Source: an uncultured Porphyromonadaceae bacterium
GTDB lineage: Bacteria; Bacteroidota; Bacteroidia; Bacteroidales; Muribaculaceae
Length of the DNA stretch: 64,000 nt
Assembly (NCBI GenBank): GCA_905198125.1
Contig: CAJKBH010000007.1
Location: 30,617 to 94,616 of the forward strand
Direction: 5' to 3'
In this document: piece by piece, positions 15,919 to 24,057 of the stretch
Layout of the letters: each line of letters starts with the position of its first letter
Numbering within the stretch: the stretch's first letter is position 1
The notes under the pieces: generated by a model
What the model saw: only the letters and a program-made list of their open reading frames with translations
What the model was told of the DNA's origin: nothing
Databases searched by the model: none
Position numbers and translations under genes: made by a program

Positions 15919-18900
15919 TTATTGAGCCGTAACGGCGAGTTTGTTGGTTTTGGAAGCCCAGTTGCCCTGCGGTGTCTCGACACGGACGCGGTACAGATAG
16001 ATGCCGCGTGGCACACGGGTGCCTGATTTGTCGCACAGGTTCCAGTATGTGCTGAGCTGCGAGGTGAGTCCGGTGCTGTCGCTGCTGGTGTCGCTCCATA
16101 TCACGCGGCCGTTCAGGTCCATCACCTGAAGCTCGCACTTCATCTCGGTGTTGGGCTGGTCCAGACTGATGCGGAAAGTCACGCCGCTGGTGGCCGGATT
16201 GCAGTCGGTGCCCACGTTCACTATGCGCGGGTCGGCCGTGGCGTTGACCTTGAACCTGATGGTGTGGCGCGTGGAATTGTTCAGGTTGTCCCAAGCCTCA
16301 AGCGTCAACGTGTGGTCGCCGGCCGGCAGGTCGCTCAGGGCGTATGCCACAGAGCCTGCGGTGTCGTCCACGTCCGGCACGAAGTGTTGCGACACATCGT
16401 CGTATGGATGCTGCTTGTCGAGAATCAGCGAGATTCTGTGGCCCACGCCCGCGTCCGACACGTTGATGCCGGCCGGGTCGGACAGGCGTATGAACGCCAC
16501 CGGATTCGGATTGACTATGTCGCCCTCCTCGAACCGGTCGGTGTTGAGATAGAAATAATCTACTTTCGGGCCGATCGTGTCCGCATCCTCGGTGTCGGGG
16601 AATCCGTAGACATACAGCGATTCGGAATATCCGTTGGCCTCGGCGCCCTTGTCGTTCCATGCGTAGGCCGACAGCAGGGCGGGCTGGTAATTGTTGCTTA
16701 TCTCCAGCGGAACGGTGAGGCGGCATTTGAACCGTCCCTGTCTTACCGATGCGTTCACGCTGGCCAGACGGGTCTTGCGGTCGTTGTAAATGCGGCTCTC
16801 GCCGTTCTTGCCGTTGCCGTAAGTCTGCACCACTGTCTCGGCGTCATATAGCAACAGGTTGACCGTGCCGTCGAATCCGGTGTCAATGTCGCCCTCGGGA
16901 GTGCGTACGCATCCCGCCACGTCAAGGCGCGAGCCGGCGGTGATTTCGGGCATTTCCTGCGATGCGGTCATGTCCATTCCTGCTATGGAGTCGACGGTGA
17001 CGATGTTGCGAATATTGTTCAGGCGCATCGCCGGATCGCCCATCAACGCGTACCGAAGCTTGTTGGTGTCGCCCGGATATTGGTTCTTGCCCTTGATATA
17101 TGCCAGTCCTACGGGCAGGATGCGGCCGTCGTCGCCGGTCTTGAACAGTTCGGAGGCCACGTATCCGTTCAGGATGCCGTTGGCCTGGATGTAGACAGTG
17201 CGCGAGGTGGAGATCATTCCCGCCACGCCGCCGCGGGGATTCAGCATCAGTTCCTCGGCTCCCGACACCAGCGGCTCGTCCCAGGGCATGAAACGGCAGG
17301 TGCCCGTGTACATGAAGGTCAGGTTAGGGTTCTTCATTCCCACTATGTCATCCCATACCCAGAGCTTTTCGTGGCCCCATCCCCGTTCGGAGGCGTGGCC
17401 CAGATAGTTGGTGAACACCACGCCCTCGTTGTAGTTGTCCAGCATCCGCCGGGTGGCCTGGGGGTATGTCTGTCCCAATGCCGTGGTGACAAGCGGATAG
17501 GAGTCGATGTACAGGCGGTCGTACAGGTATGCCGCGCCCCGGCCCGACGCCCGCATGTTGTTGTAGGCTTTCTGCGAATCGTCGAGGTGAACGGCCTTGT
17601 CGTCATCGTCGGCTATAAACATCACTTTGTTGCGCCATGCACCGTATGTGGGTTTTGTGACATGGTCCACTATCTTCTGCGCCATGGTGCGCGCCTCGTC
17701 CGCGCTTTTGGCCGGAAGGCGTCCCACCGCCACATGGATTGTGGCGCGTTCCATCTGGAACCCGGATTCCGTGACGTCGTCAAGCATTCCGATATAGTCG
17801 TCGTTGCTGAACGAGGTGGTTTCCGACAGCCCTTCGGGAGACTGCCATATCGGCACCGGATTGTAACGCATATTCTTGAATTCGGCGGATTTCCCTTTGG
17901 GATCGCAGCTCGGCTTGCCCATGATGAGACAGTATTGCGGAGCGCGTCCACGGTCGTGCCACATCTTCAGCAGCTTGCGCCACGCACCCACATCGGGGAT
18001 GCCGCCCGAGAACTCGTTGTATATCACATCGGGACTAAGCACCGTCACCTGCATTCCGTCCTCCGCCTGATGCATGTCGGCAATCAACTGCGCCCCGTCG
18101 CGGTATTCGTCGGGACTGATTATCAGCATGTCGGGGGCCTCCAGGGCGTGCAGGTCCTGGTTGGCTACGCGGCGTCCTATCCTGGTTTTGCCGGTGGCTA
18201 TCCTGTCGGGATCGAAGGCCACGAATTCGCGGTATCCGTTGCGTTCCAGCTTCAGGAGGGCGCGGCCGCCCTGTAACGTATATGTCACTACGGCCGGCTT
18301 TGCCGGGTCGGTCACGTCGTATATCACCGTGGACTGCGATGCTCCGTCCACGCCCAATGTCTGTCCGGCGCTCCATGTGCCGTAGAAGTGCAGCTGGCCG
18401 TTGTTCAGTCTGAGCGAACGGTTATGGAACACCTCGATATAGTCCAGACGGGCCAGGAACAATACTCCGGAATTGGTGTATCCGATATTGAGCGCCAGTT
18501 TGTCGGCGTCCACGGGCGCAGTGAACGAGCGGGTGGAGAATGCCGCGTATTGTGAGGCGTCCACGCCGGCTATTGAATCTGTCGACGCGGAAGGCGCGTT
18601 CTGGCCGCCGGCCCGGACTGTGATCCGCGAGCCTCCGCCGGTCACCTTGGCGGCGAACTGTACTGTCACCAGGGCTTCGTCACCGGTGCGGTCGGGCAGG
18701 GCGAAATCGAAAGTCTGGCTTCGTGTGCCACGGAAATCCTCGCCCAGATATGTGCGGCCCGATTCGCCTAAATGCTCCAGCTCCTGTTCGTGTACCTGCC
18801 GGTTCATGAACGATGTGACGTCGGCCGCCGATCCTCCCTGCAGGTTAAGTTCGCCCACGGTCATACCCGTGTCGGCGTCACTGAGGAAATACACCGATTT

Positions 18901-19299
18901 CTCGGTGTAGGGATTGATGGTATGGGCGTATGGCCGGGCGGAGTTCAGGGTGCTCCACGAATGATTGTCGCGGGCGAAAAACACGATTCCCCTCGATGTG
19001 CGGAATGACGGGACTATCGGCAGGTCGTCGGGCATGGAGGCGTCCAGGGCCTCGGGCACCATGACGCCGCCGGTGCCGTACACGCGCACCTTGCCCGGGT
19101 CGCTGAAGCCTAAGTTGCGGAGCATCACGTCCGTAACCAGCGTCATGCCGGTCTCTGACACCTCTACCGTGGCCCAGTTGCCCTGCGACAGCACCGAGTG
19201 CTGCGCGTAATGGCCAGCATCGAGGGCCATTGCGGCTAATGATGTCGCAAACAGGGTCGTTGATATGAATATGTGTTTAAGAATTGTTCCGATTCTCAT
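15919..19299 (-). CDS. porU: T9SS sortase PorU (C25 peptidase family)
   Basis: The 1126-residue protein has a signal peptide (residues 1 to about 26), an N-terminal beta domain with GNWATVEVSETGMTLV, the C25 caspase-like domain, an Ig-like region and a C-terminal FlgD-like domain ending TWKASKT-like with PRGIYLYRVRV. Catalytic residues are NYLGHAS (His635) and TGTCRF (Cys668), the context expected for canonical PorU. PorU removes the sorting domain of secreted cargo and links cargo to anionic LPS. The ATG at 19299 is preferred to the TTG one codon earlier. It is the first gene of a seven-gene operon. Confidence 0.9.
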   Translation of the reverse strand: MRIGTILKHIFISTTLFATSLAAMALDAGHYAQHSVLSQGNWATVEVSETGMTLVTDVMLRNLGFSDPGKVRVYGTGGVMVPEALDASMPDDLPIVPSFRTSRGIVFFARDNHSWSTLNSARPYAHTINPYTEKSVYFLSDADTGMTVGELNLQGGSAADVTSFMNRQVHEQELEHLGESGRTYLGEDFRGTRSQTFDFALPDRTGDEALVTVQFAAKVTGGGSRITVRAGGQNAPSASTDSIAGVDASQYAAFSTRSFTAPVDADKLALNIGYTNSGVLFLARLDYIEVFHNRSLRLNNGQLHFYGTWSAGQTLGVDGASQSTVIYDVTDPAKPAVVTYTLQGGRALLKLERNGYREFVAFDPDRIATGKTRIGRRVANQDLHALEAPDMLIISPDEYRDGAQLIADMHQAEDGMQVTVLSPDVIYNEFSGGIPDVGAWRKLLKMWHDRGRAPQYCLIMGKPSCDPKGKSAEFKNMRYNPVPIWQSPEGLSETTSFSNDDYIGMLDDVTESGFQMERATIHVAVGRLPAKSADEARTMAQKIVDHVTKPTYGAWRNKVMFIADDDDKAVHLDDSQKAYNNMRASGRGAAYLYDRLYIDSYPLVTTALGQTYPQATRRMLDNYNEGVVFTNYLGHASERGWGHEKLWVWDDIVGMKNPNLTFMYTGTCRFMPWDEPLVSGAEELMLNPRGGVAGMISTSRTVYIQANGILNGYVASELFKTGDDGRILPVGLAYIKGKNQYPGDTNKLRYALMGDPAMRLNNIRNIVTVDSIAGMDMTASQEMPEITAGSRLDVAGCVRTPEGDIDTGFDGTVNLLLYDAETVVQTYGNGKNGESRIYNDRKTRLASVNASVRQGRFKCRLTVPLEISNNYQPALLSAYAWNDKGAEANGYSESLYVYGFPDTEDADTIGPKVDYFYLNTDRFEEGDIVNPNPVAFIRLSDPAGINVSDAGVGHRISLILDKQHPYDDVSQHFVPDVDDTAGSVAYALSDLPAGDHTLTLEAWDNLNNSTRHTIRFKVNATADPRIVNVGTDCNPATSGVTFRISLDQPNTEMKCELQVMDLNGRVIWSDTSSDSTGLTSQLSTYWNLCDKSGTRVPRGIYLYRVRVETPQGNWASKTNKLAVTAQ

Positions 19300-19396
19300 C
19301 AATAGCGTCTTGTTGTTTCTGACAGCGTATATGGCTTATGTCCATAATGGATTTTCAGCTGTCTTAGCTAAACAATAAAACGGAAAAACCGGTGCA

Positions 19397-20710
19397 TTAT
19401 TTTGCGAACTGGCGCAGATGCTCGTTCCATTGCTTTCGGTTGCCGTAGAAAGCGTTAAGGTCCACGTCGCCGCGCACTCCGGCCACCTTTCCCCGGTGGT
19501 CGTATTGCCAGTATGTCCAGTCGCGGTTGGCGGTCTTCTCGTTGAACGAGCATAGCCACAGCGGGTAGCCGGGACAGTTGGGATACACCAGCTCGTCGTA
19601 TCCCTGTTCGTTGGTGTAGAAAGTGGGTCGGTATCCCTTCAGGCTCAGGAAATCCACCATGTCGTGCAGCCTCATTGCGATGGAGTCGGAGGGAACGCCC
19701 TTGGCATTGCCCTGATATTCCACGTCGATGGCCACTCCAAGCTCGAGGGGACGGCCCTCTACGGCGCGTATCAGGTTGAGAGCCTGTTCGATGCCGTCGC
19801 GGTCAAAGCGGAAGAAATGGTACGCTCCGCGTTTCAGTCCTGCGTGGCCGGCCTTGAGATAGTTGAGCGCGAAATTGGGGTCACGGAAGTCGGCCCCCTC
19901 CGATGCCTTGATGAATATGAACTCGTAGCCGTCGGCCGCCACGGCGTCAAGGTTCATCATGCCCTGATGGGCCGACACGTCGATGCCGCGTATGGGGAAC
20001 CGTTCGCGGCTCACGTGCGGCGGGCTGGTGATATAGCGGTTCCACGAGAACAGGATGGTGAGCGCCAGTATGACCACCACTCCGGCGAACCATCCGGCCA
20101 TCCGGATGTCGCGCGGCGAACGCTTGCGCAGCATGTGCGGCTCGTCGGCGAAGTCAAGCAGTTCGCGGTCGCCCGAGCTGTCGCCGTAAGCCGAAACGTG
20201 CAGGTCGGATCGGTCGGGAAACATCTGCGTCACCCTCCGCACTTTTTCGGCGCCCTTGCAGTTCGGGGTGGCGAACCGGCCGGTAAGCCTGCCGTCGGCG
20301 TCCACTTCGATTTCGGTGCCCATTACGGTGTCTATGCCGTGACGCCGCGCCCACGGCTCGATCCATTGCGGAACGCTGGCCGAGCATATCACAATCCTGT
20401 CGCCGCGTTCCCGGGCACGGTTCAGCTCGTCCATGCCCCGCTTGCGCAGATTGCGGTCCACCACATCGGCAAACGCCTCGCCGTATGCCTCGAAGGTACT
20501 GAGGGGCATCCCGCCATACAGTGCGCCGAACAGACGCTCCTTGGCGTGTGCGCTTCCCTTAAGCCCAAGTCTCCACGCCAGGATGGCCGGCAGGGCCTTT
20601 ATCCCCGCGCGCCACATCCCCTTGCGCTTGCGCACAAACCGGGCGAACAGCAGGAAAGTGTCCTTGTCGGTCAGCGTTCCGTCAAAATCGAATATCGACA
20701 GTCCGGTCAT
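19397..20710 (-). CDS. HAD-IB phosphatase fused by a membrane helix to a GH25 lysozyme
   Basis: The 437-residue protein has three parts. Residues 1-193 are a HAD-IB (SerB/PgpC-like) phosphatase with FDFDGTLT (Asp8, Asp10), ICSAS, CKGAEK and GDSSGDREL (Asp177, Asp181). Residues about 204-223 are one hydrophobic helix preceded by RKRSPRDIR, so the positive-inside rule puts the HAD domain in the cytoplasm. Residues about 240-435 are a GH25 muramidase with GIDVSAHQG (Asp244) and AIDVE (Asp329, Glu331), placed in the periplasm. Standalone versions of both domains are familiar; this joint form is unusual. The frame is continuous with no stop or slip visible. A lipid or cell-wall role is inference. 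Confidence 0.88.
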   Translation of the reverse strand: MTGLSIFDFDGTLTDKDTFLLFARFVRKRKGMWRAGIKALPAILAWRLGLKGSAHAKERLFGALYGGMPLSTFEAYGEAFADVVDRNLRKRGMDELNRARERGDRIVICSASVPQWIEPWARRHGIDTVMGTEIEVDADGRLTGRFATPNCKGAEKVRRVTQMFPDRSDLHVSAYGDSSGDRELLDFADEPHMLRKRSPRDIRMAGWFAGVVVILALTILFSWNRYITSPPHVSRERFPIRGIDVSAHQGMMNLDAVAADGYEFIFIKASEGADFRDPNFALNYLKAGHAGLKRGAYHFFRFDRDGIEQALNLIRAVEGRPLELGVAIDVEYQGNAKGVPSDSIAMRLHDMVDFLSLKGYRPTFYTNEQGYDELVYPNCPGYPLWLCSFNEKTANRDWTYWQYDHRGKVAGVRGDVDLNAFYGNRKQWNEHLRQFAK

Positions 20711-20723
20711 GTCGCAAGTGATG

Positions 20724-20751
20724 AGTTATGAGTGAATAGTTATGAGTGATG
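20724..20751. repeat. Two-copy 14-bp tandem repeat
   Basis: Two adjacent near-identical units beginning AGTTATGAGTGA fill the spacer between the lgt stop and the HAD-GH25 start. Similar GAGTGA-rich spacers occur at 50376-50441 and near 53660-53700. Confidence 0.6.
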
Positions 20752-20757
20752 AGGTGG

Positions 20758-21624
20758 TTAATGCTTCGGTTTCTTTTTGTCGGCGGGGTCCTCAGGGAAT
20801 TTGTTGGGAAACGAGAACTTGACCCTGGGATGGGCAAGCGCCCAGCATACCAGGAACACTCCGATCAATATGAACGGTATGGACAGCATCTGTCCGATGT
20901 TCATGCCGTAGCGGGCTATCATCTCGTATTCGGAGCTGACCTGCACGTTCTTGATGTATTCGATCAGGAACCGGGGCAGGAAGATGCCGATGAAGAACAC
21001 GCCGGTTATGAGCCAGGGACGCTCCTGGGCGTTCTTCTTCCAGTACATCCACATCAGCACTACGAACAGCACCAGATAGCTCAGGCTTTCGTACAGCTGC
21101 GTGGGATGTGCGGGTACGGTCTCGCCGTTGCGCACGAACACGAATCCCCACGGCAGATCGGTCGCACTGCCGTATATCTCGGAATTCATCAGGTTGCCGA
21201 AGCGTATCATGGCTCCCACCAACGCGATGGGAATCACTATCTTGTCGAACACCCACGACGCCGGCTTATGGCTCGTGAACCACGAGAACATGAACAGGGC
21301 TATGATTATGGCGATGGTGCCTCCGTGGCTGGCCAGGCCGCCGTTCCATATCTTCACTATCTCGCCGGGATGCTGCGAATAGTAGTCCCACTCGTAGAAG
21401 AACACGTGTCCCAGGCGTGCGCCCACTATGGTGGCTATGGCCACGTATGCCAGCAGGATGCCGAGCCATCGTTCGGGCGCGCCTTCGTGACGGAACATGC
21501 GCTCCATGATGTTGTAGCCTATGATGAAGCCCACGGCGAACATCAGGCCGTACCATCGAACGGAAAGCGGCCCCAGTGAAAACATCACCGGGTCCGCGTT
21601 CCAGTAAATTATCGATTCTATCAT
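20758..21624 (-). CDS. lgt: Prolipoprotein diacylglyceryl transferase
   Basis: The 288-residue polytopic inner-membrane enzyme moves a diacylglyceryl group from phosphatidylglycerol to the lipobox cysteine of prolipoproteins. Recognisable segments are VRWYGLMFAVGFIIGY, LASHGGTIAI, GNLMNSEIYGSATDLPWGFVF with the conserved GN region, and HPTQLYESLSYL. The C-terminus carries a lysine-rich tail. The gene lies between acetate kinase and the HAD-GH25 fusion, all on the minus strand. Lipoproteins elsewhere in the window (S41 protease, PorE-like) would be substrates. Confidence 0.97.
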   Translation of the reverse strand: MIESIIYWNADPVMFSLGPLSVRWYGLMFAVGFIIGYNIMERMFRHEGAPERWLGILLAYVAIATIVGARLGHVFFYEWDYYSQHPGEIVKIWNGGLASHGGTIAIIIALFMFSWFTSHKPASWVFDKIVIPIALVGAMIRFGNLMNSEIYGSATDLPWGFVFVRNGETVPAHPTQLYESLSYLVLFVVLMWMYWKKNAQERPWLITGVFFIGIFLPRFLIEYIKNVQVSSEYEMIARYGMNIGQMLSIPFILIGVFLVCWALAHPRVKFSFPNKFPEDPADKKKPKH

Positions 21625-21688
21625 CTATAACAGTCTATGACCGCCGGCCGGCATGAGTGTACGGCCGACAAGTCAGAATATGGGCAGA

Positions 21689-22891
21689 TTACTTCAGGTT
21701 GCCTACGATTTCGGCTGTGTCCTCGGCTATCATCATCTCCTCGTCGGTGGGGATTACCACCACCTTCACCCTGGAGTCGGCGCCCGAAATGGTCACTTCC
21801 TCGCCGCGCACCTTGTTGGCCTCGGCGTCGAACGTCACTCCGAGGTAGTTCAGATGACGGCAGATGTTCTCGCGGGTCTTGGTCTGGTTTTCGCCCACAC
21901 CGCCCGTGAACACGATGATGTCCACGCCGTCAAGCACTGCGGCGTATGCGCCGATGTATTTGAGGATGCGGTATTCGTACATCTCCATGGCCAGCTTGGC
22001 GCGCTCGTTGCCGGCGGCGATGCCGGCCTCGATGTCGCGCATGTCGTTGCTGATGCCGGACACTCCGAGGACGCCGCTTTCCTTGTTGATGACGGTCTGC
22101 AGCTGCTTGGCGTCGAGGTCGGCACGCTCCATCAGATATACAAGTGCGCCGGGATCCACGTCACCTACACGGGTACCCATCATCAGGCCCTCGGTAGGAG
22201 TCAGACCCATGCTGGTGTCCACGCTCTTGCCGTCCTTGATGGCCGTGATGCTACCGCCGTTGCCGATGTGGCAGGTGATGATGCGCTGCTTGTCATAGTC
22301 CACGCCCAGGTATTCGCAGGCGCGGCGCGACACGTAACGGTGGCTCGTGCCGTGGAAGCCGTAGCGGCGGATGCCGTACTTCTCATAATATTCGTAGGGG
22401 AGGGCATACATGTATGCCTTGGCGGGCATGGTCTGATGGAAGGCGGTGTCGAACACGGCCACGTTGGGCGTGCCCGGCATCAGCTCCTGCACGGCCTCGA
22501 TGCCGATGATGTTGGCCGGATTGTGCAGCGGAGCCACCGGGTAGCACTCCTTTACCTTCTCGATCACGTCGGGCGTGATGAGAACGGACTTGTTGAAGTA
22601 TTCCATTCCGTGCACCACGCGGTGTCCGATGGCATCGATCTCGGACAGGTCCTTGATCACACCCTCCTTCGGGTCGGTCAGCACCTTGAACACCTGGCGG
22701 ATGGCCTCTTTGTGGTCGGGCATCAGCACGGTCACGGTCTCCTTCGATCCGTCGGCTTTCTTGAATTTCAGGAAGCTGTCGGGAAGTCCGATTTTCTCTA
22801 CGCCGCCTTCGGCCAGCACTTGCTTGGTGGCCGAGTCTATCAGCTTGTATTTAACGGAACTCGATCCGTTGTTGAGCACTAATATCTTCAT
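21689..22891 (-). CDS. ackA: Acetate kinase
   Basis: The 400-residue protein has normal family length and begins MKILVLNNGSSSVKYKLID, the ASKHA phosphate-binding strand. FHQTMP, GFHGTSHRYV and TGGVGENQ with the acidic residues of the active site are all present. It converts acetyl phosphate and ADP to acetate and ATP, the final step of acetate fermentation. It follows pta by 24 nt, and the two almost certainly form one operon. Confidence 0.98.
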   Translation of the reverse strand: MKILVLNNGSSSVKYKLIDSATKQVLAEGGVEKIGLPDSFLKFKKADGSKETVTVLMPDHKEAIRQVFKVLTDPKEGVIKDLSEIDAIGHRVVHGMEYFNKSVLITPDVIEKVKECYPVAPLHNPANIIGIEAVQELMPGTPNVAVFDTAFHQTMPAKAYMYALPYEYYEKYGIRRYGFHGTSHRYVSRRACEYLGVDYDKQRIITCHIGNGGSITAIKDGKSVDTSMGLTPTEGLMMGTRVGDVDPGALVYLMERADLDAKQLQTVINKESGVLGVSGISNDMRDIEAGIAAGNERAKLAMEMYEYRILKYIGAYAAVLDGVDIIVFTGGVGENQTKTRENICRHLNYLGVTFDAEANKVRGEEVTISGADSRVKVVVIPTDEEMMIAEDTAEIVGNLK

Positions 22892-22915
22892 TTGAAAAAA
22901 ACGCTGCGGAAGTTG

Positions 22916-23926
22916 TTATTTCTTGTCGCCGATAGCCTGGTTGCAGGTTACGATGATTGTGTTCACGATGTCGTCGACGGTAGCGCCGCGGCTAAGGTCG
23001 TTGACGGGAGCTGCCAGGCCCTGGAGGATAGGACCTACGGCGCCGGCGCCGGCCAGACGCTGCACCAGCTTGTATGCGATATTGCCGGTCTCCAGACTGG
23101 GGAATATCAGGGTGTTGGCGTGACCGGCCACGGGGCTGCCGGGAGCCTTCATCTCGCCGATTTTAGGCACGATGGCGGCGTCGCTCTGCAACTCGCCGTC
23201 TATCTTGAGCGCCGGGTCGATGTGACGGGCTATCTCCGTAGCCTCTATCACCTTGTCCACACGCTCGTGGGTGGCGCTGCCCTTGGTCGAGAACGAGCAC
23301 ATGGCCACGACGGGGTCGAGTCCGGCGATGTTCCTGGTGGTGCGGGCCGTCTCGATGGCTATCTGGGCCAGCTCCTGGGCGTTGGGGTCGGGCACTACGG
23401 CGCAGTCGGCGAATATCAGCATGTGGTCTTCGCCGAAGGGGACGCTTTCGGGCAGCAGCATGATGAACGCGCCGCTCACCACCGACACGCCGGGCTTGGT
23501 CTTCAGCACCTGGAACGCAGCGCGCAATACATGGCTCGTGGGGCTGAGTGCGCCGGCCACCATGGCGTCGCCTTCCCCCTTCTTGATCATCAGACAGCCC
23601 AGGTACAGGGGATTGGCCGCCTGTTTGCGGGCCTCCTCGATGGTCATTCCTTTCTTCTTGCGAAGCTCGGCCAACAGTTCGGCGTAGGGCTCTACTACGG
23701 CCGCATCCTTAGGATTGACGAACCGGGCCTTCTCGATGTTGCTGAGCCCAAGCTCGAAGGCCTTGTTCAATATTTCTTCCTTGTCGCCGATGAAGGTCAC
23801 GTCGGCGATCTTATTGCAAATAACTCGGTCGGCCGCCTGCAATGTGCGCGGTTCGGTCGACTCCGGCAATATCAGTCGCTGGGGGTTAGCCTGCGCCTGA
23901 AGGGTCAATCTTTCGAATAATTTCAT
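22916..23926 (-). CDS. pta: Phosphate acetyltransferase
   Basis: The 336-residue protein is a short single-domain Pta that swaps CoA for phosphate on acetyl-CoA. PTSHVLRAAFQVLKTKPGVS and the LIFPSLETGNIAYKLVQRL segment are family signatures. The ATG at 23926 (MKLFERL) is chosen over an in-frame start nine codons earlier because a promoter -7 element lies between them. It leads the pta-ackA operon and is divergent from the LptF/G permease gene. Confidence 0.97.
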   Translation of the reverse strand: MKLFERLTLQAQANPQRLILPESTEPRTLQAADRVICNKIADVTFIGDKEEILNKAFELGLSNIEKARFVNPKDAAVVEPYAELLAELRKKKGMTIEEARKQAANPLYLGCLMIKKGEGDAMVAGALSPTSHVLRAAFQVLKTKPGVSVVSGAFIMLLPESVPFGEDHMLIFADCAVVPDPNAQELAQIAIETARTTRNIAGLDPVVAMCSFSTKGSATHERVDKVIEATEIARHIDPALKIDGELQSDAAIVPKIGEMKAPGSPVAGHANTLIFPSLETGNIAYKLVQRLAGAGAVGPILQGLAAPVNDLSRGATVDDIVNTIIVTCNQAIGDKK

Positions 23927-23950
23927 GTTTTTTTGGTATTTTTCCAAAAG

Positions 23951-23982
23951 CAAAGTTACAAAAATTTTCGTGTCTCAGCAAT
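23951..23982 (-). promoter_or_regulatory. Promoter of pta-ackA
   Basis: Read on the minus strand, TAACTTTG (23958-23951) matches TAnnTTTG, and ATTG lies 20 nt upstream in place of TTTG. The start would fall about 18 nt before the pta ATG. Confidence 0.6.
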
Positions 23983-24057
23983 AATTTCTAATTTTACAGC
24001 CGCAAAACGTATGGTGCATGTCCCCGGAGACTGACCGCACCCCATATTTCACGTGAC

